64,000 nt of DNA, from positions 48,501-112,500 of the forward strand of contig JAUJYZ010001199.1 of the NCBI GenBank assembly GCA_033675265.1, given 5' to 3'. The stretch is from Actinostola sp. cb2023. Lineage: Eukaryota; Cnidaria; Anthozoa; Actiniaria; Actinostolidae. This document shows, in pieces, positions 38,001 through 48,459 of the stretch (positions are counted from its first letter, which is position 1; each line of letters starts with the position of its first letter). A model generated the notes under the pieces. The model worked only from the letters and a program-made list of their open reading frames with translations. It was not told the DNA's origin and ran no database searches. Made by a program: the position numbers and the translations under genes.

Positions 38001-38204
38001 AAAACATAGGTCCAAAAAGTACATCGTTTCTCACTCCAGTGATAAGCGTAGTACCTAGTTATCATACCTCCATGGCTTTGACAACAACTTTCTTTTGACA
38101 GATGTTCAAGGAATTCATACACTTTGTCCTACCTACTGTCAATAGCTGACTTGGTGAAGAGCAAGAAACGAACTGCCGAACAAGAACTTGAACCAGAAAT
38201 GTGA
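27983..38204 (+). CDS. PWP2: PWP2/UTP1, WD-repeat U3 snoRNP (UTP-B) protein, 20 exons, 863 aa
   Basis: Nucleolar scaffold of the UTP-B subcomplex of the small-subunit processome, needed for 18S rRNA maturation. Exons: 27983-28000, 28079-28191, 28264-28358, 29342-29441, 29507-29650, 29934-30069, 30838-30949, 31160-31190, 32144-32284, 32591-32798, 33048-33196, 33398-33545, 33930-34080, 34444-34624, 34933-35026, 35095-35148, 36010-36178, 36440-36658, 37359-37584, 38102-38204. They total 2592 bp and every junction is in phase. Landmarks: MKFSFKFSNLLGTVY, TCIDWSADSR, VGSKDMTARIY, LVWEWQSETYILKQQGH, RYRNFRTFASPRPAQFSC, then the C-terminal domain with KGDMSSRKTKPEIRV, WSAATTEGL, FDPFDLDTDITP and SRHLEFYLLWCKELF. 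Multiple WD40 repeats fill most of the protein. Human PWP2 is 919 aa; the shortfall is mainly the acidic linkers. Exon 1 has only 18 coding bases. Confidence 0.97.
28500..28670. mobile_element. Foldback repeat shared with the 57.7-58.6 kb element
   Basis: CAAGCGGTTTTCCATTGTCT and TTTGACGTCACAAAATGTTC in the left arm (28500-28570) are mirrored in the right arm (28603-28670). The downstream sequence to about 28860 matches 57760-58380, including GCGCGAGCGA and TGACAATGGCT. It is inserted in PWP2 intron 3. Confidence 0.65.
30476..30682. mobile_element. TA-flanked MITE, CGTATGAG family (copy 2)
   Basis: Ends GAGTTGTTATCGTATGAGTG and CACTCATACAAAAATGACTC are inverted and flanked by TA (30474-30475 and 30683-30684). 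The interior carries CATTCTGATTGGTTGAG and GTGATTGGTTGAA. It is in PWP2 intron 6. Related copies lie at 7128-7329, near 26745-26815 and at 41315-41425. Confidence 0.8.
31411..31590. repeat. 47-bp tandem repeat, four copies
   Basis: Units begin CTATTTGTAGAACTGTTTTC and contain CTGCAGCCAATCAGATCAGG; copies are nearly identical, pointing to recent expansion. It is in PWP2 intron 8. Confidence 0.9.
31919..31994. repeat. Perfect hairpin TACCCTGAGTGCCAGGGG
   Basis: TACCCTGAGTGCCAGGGG is mirrored by CCCCTGGCACTCAGGGTA, with GAAATAGGA arms inside, over 76 bp. A related single arm (GAAATAGGAACCCCTGGTAC) is near 24215. It is in PWP2 intron 8. Confidence 0.7.
35150..35995. repeat. About 37-bp pyrimidine-rich minisatellite filling PWP2 intron 16
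   Basis: The unit approximates CCCCTCTCTTCCTCTACACC then AATGATACTGACCAGCA, with shorter variants. It starts at the splice donor of exon 16 and stops about 15 bp before the acceptor of exon 17, so virtually the whole 861-bp intron is this array. Confidence 0.95.
36197..36339. mobile_element. Foldback MITE with GGGCCCGGTTGTTCGAAAG end
   Basis: GGGCCCGGTTGTTCGAAAGC at the left is mirrored by TTTCGAAACAACCAAGCCC at the right, and GGGTTAATGCTAACCCAGGG by CCCTGGGTTAGCATTAACCC. It occupies over half of the 261-bp PWP2 intron 17. Confidence 0.8.
36871..36965. mobile_element. Short MITE, ACTGCAAAACAG ends
   Basis: ACTGCAAAACAGTCCC and its mirror GAGGCTGTTTTGCAGT bound about 90 bp in PWP2 intron 18. 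Confidence 0.5.
37097..37123 (+). ncRNA. Hammerhead-like catalytic core motif (candidate)
   Basis: CTGATGA (37097-37103) and GAAA (37120-37123) enclose a perfect 6-bp stem GGTTTA/TAAACC with loop AAG. This is the arrangement of hammerhead core boxes with stem II. I could not find convincing stems I and III or a cleavage site, so it may be a degraded retroelement-associated ribozyme or chance. Confidence 0.25.
37598..38052. mobile_element. 455-bp foldback MITE filling PWP2 intron 19
   Basis: TACTACGCTTATCACT at the left is mirrored by AGTGATAAGCGTAGTA at the right, and about 95 bp of inner arm (including CCTATGTTTTGCC and TTGTTAGGGACAAC) is also inverted. The intron is 517 bp, so this one element makes up almost all of it. 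Confidence 0.85.
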
Positions 38205-38216
38205 AGGATTGAAATC

Positions 38217-38303
38217 AATAAATAATGTACAAAGTTCTCTTGTGTAATATACAAGGAAAGGCAAACGATGAGATTGAGGAATATTCCAAGATGATATTTT
38301 ATT
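38217..38303. terminator. Facing poly(A) signals of PWP2 and PGK
   Basis: AATAAA on the plus strand at 38217-38222 lies 13 bp after the PWP2 stop. AATAAA on the minus strand (read as tttatt at 38298-38303) lies about 0.23 kb past the PGK stop. If both are used, the two 3' ends meet or overlap slightly, because cleavage usually falls 10-30 nt beyond the signal. Use of these signals is inferred, not shown. Confidence 0.5.
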
Positions 38304-38528
38304 CTTGTATTAATGTATTTATAACGCTTACCTAATTTACCTTATATAATCAGTCTAGTCCAATATTAAAGCTAATTCTACAGTCTACAAGTAGAGTTGA
38401 TCCTCTTGTGATCACTGCTTACTTGGTTTACTTGACACAGTAAGAGTAGCTTGTCTTGTGATCCCATTGTTATTCTATATCTACTGACAGTACTACGTAG
38501 TCATAGTCATCGCGGTTGTCATGGTCAC

Positions 38529-41500
38529 TTAAATGCTGCTTTGAGGTGACAAAGCTGCAACTCCTGGCAGGGTTTTGCCTAAAACAACAAGTTTAAACTA
38601 AGACATTAATATGATTGTCACCCAATATTACTGTAGTATATGTGTTGCCATGAGATTACCATGTGCGACAACCCTTTACAAGTGACACTGACCCATCTAC
38701 ACCACCACCTGATCAAACTATTCCTAGATACTTAGCACATGCACGTTCTAATGAGTTTTATTGTAAGCTCCTTTGTGTTTACGTGAATAAATAAATTACT
38801 AATGAATAAATAAATTACTAAATATTCAACACATTTGACTACAATCGTGTGGAAATCAGAGAAGTATATCTATCACTCAACTTCCATGATAAATAATTTA
38901 GTTCAGTTTAACAACAATTTTATTGCAATTATATATTCTGTTGTTGAACAAATATGTGCATGCGCGCTTGGTATAGATATTTACACCAGGTCTTACCTTC
39001 AAGGAGTTCAAGGCTTGCACCACCTCCAGTACTCACATGGCTGACCTTGTCTTCAGTGCCCCACTTAACACAGCATGTAGCAGTATCACCTCCCCCTAAT
39101 AATAATCATCGTAATAATAATACAATTTTAAGAAGGGTGGCATGTAACAGTTGGGTAACTGAAAAACCTGTGGCCCTCGAATAATAAATAAATTAAAGAC
39201 AGTAAAGTAATGGTATTTCATTACTTATCAGCCATTGGTCACCCCCCCCCCCCCCCCCCCCCTGCCACACTGGTTGTTAGCCCCACAGAGGGATGGGAGG
39301 GAAGGTCTATCAAGCAATTATTTGTCCTGAGCAAGCTAACGGCAAGCAAGCAATAACTGGACCACAAAGAAGCAAACTTTGAAAGCAAACATGCACATTT
39401 TCAATAATCTCCCAGTTGATGAATGGTTTTGTATCAATACTTTACCTATAATAGAAGTGGTTTTATTAGCAGTTGCTTCTACTACAGCATCCATTACACT
39501 TTTTGTACCAGCTTCAAACTTGGCAAACTCAAACACACCAACAGGGCTAAAAACAGCAATGATCAGTTTTATTTGCTTGATGGATGACTCAGTGGCCATG
39601 TTGTTCATCTATACTTACCCATTCCAGACAATGATTTTAGCTCTTGCAATGACCTCTTTGAACAATGTAACACTTTTTGGTCCACAATCAAGACCCTAGA
39701 AAGGAGTATTGAATTTGTGCACACAGTACACGTATATAACCATCATCAGCATCATTACTGTACATCATTGTGTACATCAAAATATGCCATTCCTAGGGGT
39801 GTCGAATGGTCCCCGCAATAAGCCAGAGTCTTGCAAAATCTAGGTCAAATTTCGTGGGTCTCGAAGTCTCGTTTTTTCGCAAAAAGCCGTCTCAGAGTCT
39901 CGAATTTTGAAAACAAAGGAAATCAGTGAAAAAGCATCGGGCTCGCAAAAATATGCCTCGTCTCAGGGTCTTGCAAAGACTCGCCTTGACCATTCGGCAC
40001 CCCTCATTCCTGTGTGGTCACCTATTAAACACAATAGATTGTCTAGCAATATCAGAAGCTGTTTGGGTACAGAAGTATGAAAAAAACATTACCATCCATC
40101 CTTTAGGAATTCCTGATTCAACAGTAGCACTGCCAACCTATTTCAAGATATATAAAAACTATATCACACACAACCACAGGGAGCCAACTACAGGAAACAA
40201 ATACAGATTCCTGTGGACACATCTTTTAGTTTTGATTTCTGTGGAAGAAAATGTGGGTTACACTGTGAATGATCATCTACCACTTGAAATATCCCACAGG
40301 GATCCCACAAGTCGTCCCAGTCTCTTTCAGTATTATTACCACAGGATTCCCATTTCATTTTTCCTTTCAAGGTTACCACAGGGAACCCATGTCTCATAAA
40401 AATGGGTGCAACAAAACCTGTACCTCAGCATCTTCAGCAAATTTATTGGCAGTTACAAAATCCACAGGAAAGCAGAGCTTGACTCCCTTGTCTTTTGCTT
40501 TGTCAACAAGCTTTTGAACAATCTCTGCTCCTTTAGGGTCGAAGAGAGAGTCTCCAATCTAAACAAGTCACAACTAATATTAACGATTTATATGCACGTC
40601 AACAAACCATCAACGTTATTGAATTATGACCTCCATGTTGTGGATGACTTTAGTAAAAGTATAAGCCATGCCGCCACCAATTATCATCTCGTCTACTTTA
40701 TCTAGAAGGTTTTCAATCAGCTGGATCTTATCAGCAACTTTGGCACTAGAAACGACAAATATCTGGTTGACTTTAAAGTTGCTTCAACAAATTATAAACT
40801 TTTTTTTTTCATTTTATTTTTAATGATTTACAATGTTACAATGTATGCTCACCCTCCCAGAATGGCCAAGAAAGGTCTTTCAGGTGATTCTAAAGCCTTT
40901 GCAAAATAATCCAGTTCCTTTTTAAGTAAGAATCCAGCAGCTCTCTGTGAATGGTCAACTCCAACCATGGAACTACATCAGTTATAAATATTAGTAGTTG
41001 GCATGGTAACAATAGTGTATTTATCCTATTATTTTATTTCATTTCAATACAATACAATACAATAACTTTATTTATACACGATTAGGATTAAAGCTGAAAA
41101 GCTTGTGGGGTCGTGTGTAAAACAATGGAAATAAAAATAAAAACTATGTATATAAAATTCTAAATGCTAAATAAATAATTACTATACATTCTAATTAAAA
41201 TACTAATATAATTTAAATTTCTACTCTAAAATAACTAAATAAAATATAAAGATATAAAAAATGTTATATCGATGTTTCCCTGTCTTGACCTTTACCACCA
41301 GCTATGCAGGAGTATACAGTCATTTTCGTATGAGTGGGAAGTAGTTACAGTACAGTCCTTGCCGTGCAGTGACAGTATTGCACCATCTGGTGATGGTATC
41401 CAAGCATTCTGATTGGTTGAAAAATGATTTTAAAAACCTATCGCAATATAATTAACTGTAACAATGGGGAGTTTGAAGATAACTGTGTGTGCTGCTGTTC

Positions 41501-44500
41501 CTTGTCAGCCATACATACATACATACATTTATAAAGTACCGTATAGCAGTTCTAAGCGCTATAGTCATAGTAACTATTAACTACATGTATACCTGTGTGC
41601 TCGGTGTGCTGTTCCAAAGGCATCATTTACATAGATATCACCAAGTTTGGAAAGTGACGATCGGAATGTCTTGACTGCTTCCTCGCTGGCCTTTATCTGC
41701 AAATGGAAGTTATATCATCATACACCTGTTTTCAGAAACGTTGTCTTATATGAAATAGTAAAATGTAAAAAGGAATTATTATCACCATTCTGTCTATGAT
41801 AGCAGAAACTTGGTAAATACAATTCAATTCCTGAATTTATTAATTACTTAAGTTGGTATTTGTATAAATAAATAATGTAATCCTGAAGGACCTACCATAG
41901 ATAAATAAAGTTCTATTTTTAAATATTTATTATTATTATTTATAATTAATCCAGGAAGTTTCTATAAAATACCTTTTTCCCTTCAGCGTCAACACCCTTT
42001 CCTTCTTCTTCAATATGAAAACGAAGATTTTCAAGCAAAATAACAGAACCTGAAATGTATTTTCCAGTTTTAGGCAAACACATTCACTGGTATTTCATTA
42101 ATACCTTACGGCTATCATGTATTTACAACACAACATTACCTGGTTCAGGGTTTGCACAAGCAGCTTCTATTTCAGGTCCAACACAGCTTGGAAGAAACTT
42201 TACATCTCTGAAACAAACCAGTTATTCATTCCATCAGTCAGTCAGGACAGTCAGTCATAACGTACAGTCAGTCATAACGTACAGTCAGTCAGGATAATCA
42301 GTCAGGACAGTCAATCAGGACAGTCAGTCATAACGTACAGTTAGTAAGGACAGTCAGTCAGGACAGTCAGTCATGACAGTCAATCAGGACAGTCAGTCAG
42401 GACAGTCAGTCAGGACAGTCAGTCAGGACAGTCAATCAGGACAGTCAGTCAGGACAGTCAGTCAGGACAGTCAGTCAGGACAGTCAGTCAGGACAATCAG
42501 TCAGGACAGTCAATCAGGACGATCCGTCAGACAGTCAATTAGGCAGTCAATCAGACAGTCAATCAGACAGTCAATCAGACAGTCAATGTCAGGCAGTCAA
42601 TCAGACAGTCAATCAGACAGTCAATGTCAGACAGTCAATCAGACAGTCAATGTCAGGCAGTCAATCAGACAGTCAATCAGGACAGTCAGTCAGGCAGTCA
42701 ATGTCAGACAGTCAATCAGACAGTCAATGTCAGACAGTCAATCAGACAGTCAATCAGGACAGTCAGTCAGGACAATCAGTCAGGACAGTCAATCAGGACA
42801 GTCAGTCATGACAGTCAATCAGGACAGTCAGTCAGGACAATCAGTCAGGACAGTCAATCAGGACAGTCAGTCAGGACAATCAGTCAGGACAGTCAGTCAG
42901 GACAGTCAGTCAGGACAGTCAGTCATAACAGTCAGTCATGACAGTCAATCAGGACAGTCAGTCAGGACAATCAGTCATGACAGTCAATCAGGACAGTCAG
43001 TCGACAGGACAATCAGTCAGGACAGTCAATCAGGACAGTCAATGTCAGGCAGTCAATCAGACAGTCAATCTGGCAGTCAATTAGTACAGTCCCAGACTCA
43101 CTTTATATCCACTCCGACAAGCTGAAGTCGCGGAGGAAAGAGAGTTCAGTATAACCACAGGCAGCCCAAGCAATCAACATGTAAAAAAATAAGATAAATA
43201 AAAACTTCTATGAAATGAAAAATATCTTGTGTCTTGTTGTATTATTTATAGATAAAGTCCTTTCTGGTAGTTTTATCCACATTAGACGCTGTTTTTATTA
43301 TTTTCCCCCCTCAGTACTATACAGTGACAAGGCAGGAAACTACGAGCGCTACCTCCAACGGCTACCGCTCGATTTTTACCCCTAAAATCCCTCAATTTCC
43401 CCCCAAAACTCCACAGCACCAAAGGACGATGATAGGACATTGCCAAACTCTTACCTTGAGCCAAAAAATCGAAACTAACGGCATATTTTCTGCTCGTTTC
43501 ATGCGATGAATGATCCAAATTTCAGTTCGTCTTCACCGTGTTTCATCCCGTGTTACTACCATTTGCATGAAGTCACATGATCAGCTGCAAAACTGCAGCT
43601 GATTGGTCGGCTGGTATCCATAGTAAGAGACAACTGATCCCATCCCCTACTCCCCAAAGCACAAGAAATGTACCAATGCGTTACGCGACACCACCCCCTT
43701 CGCAAAAAAAACTTCCGTCTTGACTCACTAATGAATGCAGCTCAGGGAAAACTCGTAAGCGACATTTCCCGTGCAAAACAAAAATGTTGCTGTATTTTTT
43801 AGCGAAACGCACGTTGCATAACACCCCAAGTGTCTTGGAGCTTTTCATCCGCCAAATTAGAAGTCGTAAAGACAACCAATTTATCTTCTATTACGAGAAC
43901 TTATCGCCGTCAAAATGTAACTACAAACTGCAATTTAGCGAGTGTTTTAAAGTAAGTTGAGTTCGCCGATACATCGAGTCGGTGCTTGAATAGTTTGCTA
44001 GCCTTTCTTACAATATAATTATGTAAAAGTAATGTACTGAATGCTAAGCTTCAAATTCGCTCAAAAATTCTACAAGCTTTTTTTGTACTCGGAAAACGAT
44101 GAATGACTTGCTGGGAAAACTCGTAAGCGATGTGCTGCATTCATTTGATTGGCTGAGTCTTAATGAGTCAAGACGGAAGTTTTTTTGCGAAGGGGGTGGT
44201 GCCGCGTCACGGATTGGTACATTTATTGTGCTTTGGGGAGTAGGGGATGGGATCAGTTGTCTCTTACCATGGATACCAGCCAACCAATCAGCTGCAGTTT
44301 TGCAGCTGATCATGTGACTTCATGCAAATGGTAGTAACACAGGATGAAACACGGTGAAGACGAACTGAAATTTGGATCGTTCATCGCATAAAACGAGCAG
44401 AAAATATGCCGTTAGTTTCGATTTTTTGGCTCAAGGTAAGAGTTTGGTAATGTCCTATCATCGTCCTTTGGTGCTGTGGAGTTTTTGGGGGGAAATTGAG

Positions 44501-47415
44501 GGATTTTAGGGGTAAAAATCGAGCGGTAGCCATTGGAGGTAGCGCTCGTAGTTTCCTGCCTTGTCACTGTATAGTACTGAGGGGGGAAATAATAAAAACA
44601 GCGTCTAATGTGGATAAATTAAAACTACCAGAAATGACTTTATCTATAAATAATACAACAAGACACAAGATATTTTTCATTTCATAGAAGTTTTTATTTA
44701 TCTTATTTTTTTACATGTTGATTGCTTGGGCTGCCTGTGGTATAACTTGCATGCGCATGGCAGCTTAGCAGCCAGGCGACCACCACAAATATGTGGTGGT
44801 TGCCTGGTTACAAAGCCTGTCTGATCTCCAAAATGGTGGAGGCTCCAGTAAATCCTAGTTTAATAATTTAATATTTATATTGCACAGTTTCTCAGTTCTG
44901 TATGAGCGATATCAGTCGAATTTTGTGAAGAATTTCATCGATTCCGTGAAGTTTTCCCTTGCAAAGAGTTATTAATTTTTTTATAATATTGTCCTAAAGT
45001 TTGAACAGCTTCGGGAAGCGGCCGGATGTTTTTGTTAATTTGAGTACGGGCTTTGGAAAGTCCATGATTTATTCTTTATTAATCTGCACGCGCTGTCAGC
45101 CATTTCAGTCCATTTTATTTTGAAGGCTCCACGTGATGTAAACATATCACTGGCCATATTACATTTGCGGGCTCTGAAAATAGACAAAATCGGCTCACTG
45201 GTGCAATGTTTGCATTCTTTAACCCAATTCAAAACTTTTGCAAACAACATTTCCATCGATTTCCATATCAATGCTGTTGAAATGTCTATTGAAATCGAGA
45301 TACAACAGACAAAGAACCGTATTCCCAAAAGATCTGAAATGGGTCAAAGAATGTAAACATTGTGTAAGTCGATTTGGTCTATTCAGCTCCGATTTCCATA
45401 TCAATGCTGTTGAAATGTCTATTGAAATCTGATGATTGACTGCTAAGCTGCCATGCGCATGCGCATGCAAGTTATACTGGACTCTCTTTCCTCCGCGACT
45501 TCAGCTTGTCGGAGCGGATAGAAAGTGAGTCCGGGACTGGACTAGCAGTCAATCAGACAGTCAATGTCAGGCAGTCAATCAGACAGTCAATCAGACAGTC
45601 AATCAGCAGTCAATCAGACAGTCAATGTCAGGCAGTCAATCAGACAGTCAATCAGACAGTCAATGTCAGGACAGTCAATCAGGAGAGTCAATCAGGACAA
45701 TCAGTCAGGACAGTCATCAGGCAGTCAATCAGGACGGTCAGTCAGACAGTCAATTAGGCAGTCAATCAGACAGTCAATCAGACAGTCAATGTCAGGCAGT
45801 CAATCAGACAGTCAATCAGACAGTCAATGTCAATCAGCAGTCAATGTCAGACAGTCAATCAGGCAGTCAATCAGACAGTCAATCAGACAGTCAATGTCAG
45901 ACAGTCAATCAGGCAGTCAATCAGGCAGTCGATGTCAGGCAGTCAATCAGACAGTCAATCAGACAGTCAATTTTAGACAGACAATCAGGCAGTCAATCAG
46001 ACAGTCAATCAGACAGTCAATCAGACAGTCAATGTCAGACAGTCAATCAGGCAGTCAATGTCAATCAGACAGTCAGTCAATGTCAGACAGTCAATCAATC
46101 AGTCAGTCAGTCAATCAGACAGTCAATCAGACAGTCAATCAGACAGTCAAGGCAGTCAATCAGTCAATCAGACAGTCAATCAGACAGTCAATCAGACAGT
46201 CAATCAGACAGTCAATCAGACAGTCAATCAGACAGTCAATCAGACAGTCAATCAGACAGTCAATCAGACAGTCAATCAGACAGTCAATCAGACAGTCAAT
46301 CAGTCAGGCAGTCAGACAGTCAATCAGACAGTCAATCAGACAGTCAATCAGACAGTCAATCAGTCAATCAGACAGTCAATCAGTCAATCAGACAGTCAAT
46401 CAGACAGTCAATCAGTCAATCAGACAGTCAATCAGACAGTCAGTCAATCAGACAGTCAATCAGACAGTCAACAGTCAATCAGTCAATCACAGTCAATCAG
46501 TCAACAGTCAATCAGTCAATCAGTCAATCAGACAGTCAATCACAGTCAATCAGACAGTCAATCAGACAGTCAATCAGGCAGTCAATCAGACAGTCAATCA
46601 GACAGTCAATCAGACAGTCAATCAGACGGTCAATGTCAGACAGTCAATCATTCCAACGATTCCATGATTATTTACCTTCCAAGCAAGTTCTTTAATTCAT
46701 CAACTACAGGTTTCAAGGAATATTTGTCTACAACTTTACCATCAGGTCGACCCAAATGACTCATCAGCACTACAGACTTTGCACCTTTCTCAAGACAATG
46801 CTTAATAGAAGGCACGGCAGCCTTGATCCTGAACATTGATGGAATGAAACAAATCATTCAGTTCTGGGACAATTATGAAGACCAGTTGGACACAAGTAGG
46901 TGTGGAAAAGAAGTAACAGTGAAATGGGATGTTTACCTCATATATATTACATAAACGAAAAATAAGTTGGTGGGAATGAACGTGACACAGGGATCCCGGT
47001 CGGGTGTAACGTTGATTGCTGGAATTTATTATTTTTCATTCAATTATTTAATCTAATGGCACAAAAAACTTATATGAAATTATGAATGAAATTATTTCAC
47101 GTCCAATGTCTTCTTGACATCTTGAACAAACACTTTGACAGACACGTGACGGGGAAAAAGAGTATTTTGTACCTTTGGATGTTGGTAATCTTTCCATCCT
47201 TTAGTGGTACATTGAAGTCTACCCTGAATATAAAAACAACGCACCATCAACATCACGATATACATTTTGTACCATGACTGAATGAGGAGCAGATAAAAGT
47301 CCACTGCACAATTCACACGGTATTACTATTTGTATCATGCAAGCTATATTCACCTCATGAGAACACGTTTGTCTTTGACCTCCAAGGACGTAATGCCTAG
47401 CTTATTTAAAGACAT
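38529..47415 (-). CDS. PGK1: Phosphoglycerate kinase, 14 exons, 418 aa
   Basis: Glycolytic enzyme transferring phosphate from 1,3-bisphosphoglycerate to ADP, cytosolic. Exons in coding order: 47354-47415, 47173-47223, 46676-46828, 42140-42207, 41973-42049, 41593-41696, 40853-40972, 40631-40745, 40424-40558, 40092-40136, 39619-39695, 39446-39546, 38997-39095, 38529-38578. They sum to 1257 bp with perfect phase; human PGK1 is 417 aa. Motifs: VDFNVPL (substrate-binding loop), [33 protein letters not shown], the hinge [22 protein letters not shown] and the nucleotide loop GGDTATCC. No organelle-targeting extension precedes the MSLNKL start. Intron 3 (42208-46675) is 4.5 kb and is filled by satellite and a foldback element. 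The gene diverges from TRAP1 across 352 bp. Confidence 0.98.
39795..40004. mobile_element. hAT-like MITE, AGGGGTGTCGAATGGTC ends
   Basis: Ends AGGGGTGTCGAATGGTC and GACCATTCGGCACCCCT bound 210 bp. CATTCCT occurs immediately outside both ends; with one change it extends to 8 bp, as hAT insertions give. GTCTCG/CGAGAC motifs repeat inside. It is in PGK intron 10. Confidence 0.75.
41315..41425. mobile_element. CGTATGAG-family MITE, truncated copy
   Basis: CATTTTCGTATGAGTGGGAA, then GTATCCAAGCATTCTGATTGG, match the copy at 30476-30682, but no mirrored right end is found. It is in PGK intron 6. Confidence 0.6.
42230..43086. repeat. CAGTCAGTCAGGA satellite, left block
   Basis: Irregular tandem CAGTCAGTCAGGACAGTCAA units pass into CAGTCAATCAGA units, in PGK intron 3. 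Long serine/glutamine frames across it are artefacts of the repeat. Confidence 0.95.
43087..45539. mobile_element. 2.45-kb foldback element with nested insertion
   Basis: Ends CAGTCCCAGACTCACTTT and AAAGTGAGTCCGGGACTG are inverted. Long arms follow: left about 43087-43745, right about 44140-45539 once the nested 728-bp insertion is removed. They include GCGGAGGAAAGAGAG, GGCAGGAAACTACGAGCGCT and CAGCTGCAAAACTGCAGCTG with their mirrors. The spacer is about 400 bp. The element sits between two blocks of the CAGTCAATCAGA satellite in PGK intron 3. No coding capacity is recognised. Confidence 0.85.
44745..45472. mobile_element. 728-bp element nested in the foldback, TATA duplication
   Basis: Ends ACTTGCATGCGCATGGCAGC and GCGCATGCGCATGCAAGT are inverted, with AGCTTAGCAG mirrored inside. 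TATA flanks both sides (44741-44744 and 45473-45476), and the intact left arm of the host foldback shows the uninterrupted site. A 43-bp internal segment starting CGATTTCCATATCAATGCTG is duplicated (about 45256 and 45389). Confidence 0.8.
45545..46650. repeat. CAGTCAATCAGA satellite, right block
   Basis: Units CAGTCAATCAGA and CAGTCAATGTCAGG in irregular order run to 22 bp short of PGK exon 3's splice donor. It is the continuation of the block left of the foldback. Confidence 0.95.
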
Positions 47416-47767
47416 GGTTAGCTAGTGATAGTAGATAGTAGAACAACTGTATTCCTCGAGACTTGTACAATCCTTCGGCTTCGAGAAGAAAGACTTGGTG
47501 ACATGGCATTTTCACTTGGGAGGGGAGGGTGAGGTCACTCTTTCGTCCAAGTATTATAAAACGAAATTACGCACCAATATTTTATGTTCAAACGTTTTAT
47601 CAATCTTTTGTAACTCAAAATTAGATTTTATTAAACTCTTTAATTGCCACAAAAGCCTATTTACAGTGAATTTTTAAAATATAAATTAGACCAATTTGTT
47701 CCCCTCCCCTATACCCAGAGGTTCGATAGTCCCTGGTTCTCAGTTTTCCTCAACTTTTAATTTCAAG
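47416..47767. promoter_or_regulatory. Bidirectional promoter of PGK and TRAP1
   Basis: The 352 bp between the PGK start (minus) and the TRAP1 start (plus) must serve both genes. A YY1-like CAAGATGGCG at 47764-47773 overlaps the TRAP1 initiation codon. No clear TATA box is recognised. Transcription start sites are unknown. Confidence 0.6.
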
Positions 47768-48418
47768 ATGGCGTCTTTTGCACGACTTCAAAGACTTTTT
47801 CAGGTTCGTCGTCTCGTATCTCTCCATGCAAGACGTGGATCAAGTCTGCAATGGACAAGACAGTTTTCAAACGCACTATCTTCGTCATCGGCTGTGTTTA
47901 GACCGCGTAAGTACATTCAAAGCCAAAGAAAACAGTTTGAGAGAAGTTGCACGTGGAGTGTGGCTATATTAAGTTAAGTTTATATAAGCTAAGCTAACGT
48001 GTGGAGATTTCGTCAGTATATTTCTTGTTCAGGACTCAGCAGCCCGCGCTCCCTCTTTTAGATGTTTGTCTGTAACGTATATTGTTATTGATGTCTGAGC
48101 CTGTGGTAAAGTAGAAATTAAATCCAGCCGATGGCAAAACATTTTTGAGCATTTAATTATGACATACGGATTACTAATTTGTAATCGTTTAATAATAGTA
48201 AGCTTATAACTTAATTGAATCAAATAAATCACTTCATCAGGTTCACTACCAACTAGTAGTAAAACAAGGCTCACAGGCAAACCATACCGACCTGTATTTA
48301 TCAGAACAATAACCAATGATGTTGACAAAGAGGTAAGAGGCATATTTGAGGCACCTACTACATGTACATGTACTACAGTATCTATCTGCAGACTCTGCAT
48401 GTATCTATCCAAATTCAT

Positions 48419-48459
<41 letters not shown>

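Noticed and set aside
43282..44687. Matching peptides on both arms (for example a 61-aa plus-strand frame at 43324)
   Set aside because: Mirror translations of the foldback arms, not conserved coding sequence.
42373..46759. Ser/Gln/Val-rich frames of 250-367 aa
   Set aside because: Products of the CAGTCAATCAGA satellite in PGK intron 3; three frames are open together, which marks low complexity rather than coding.
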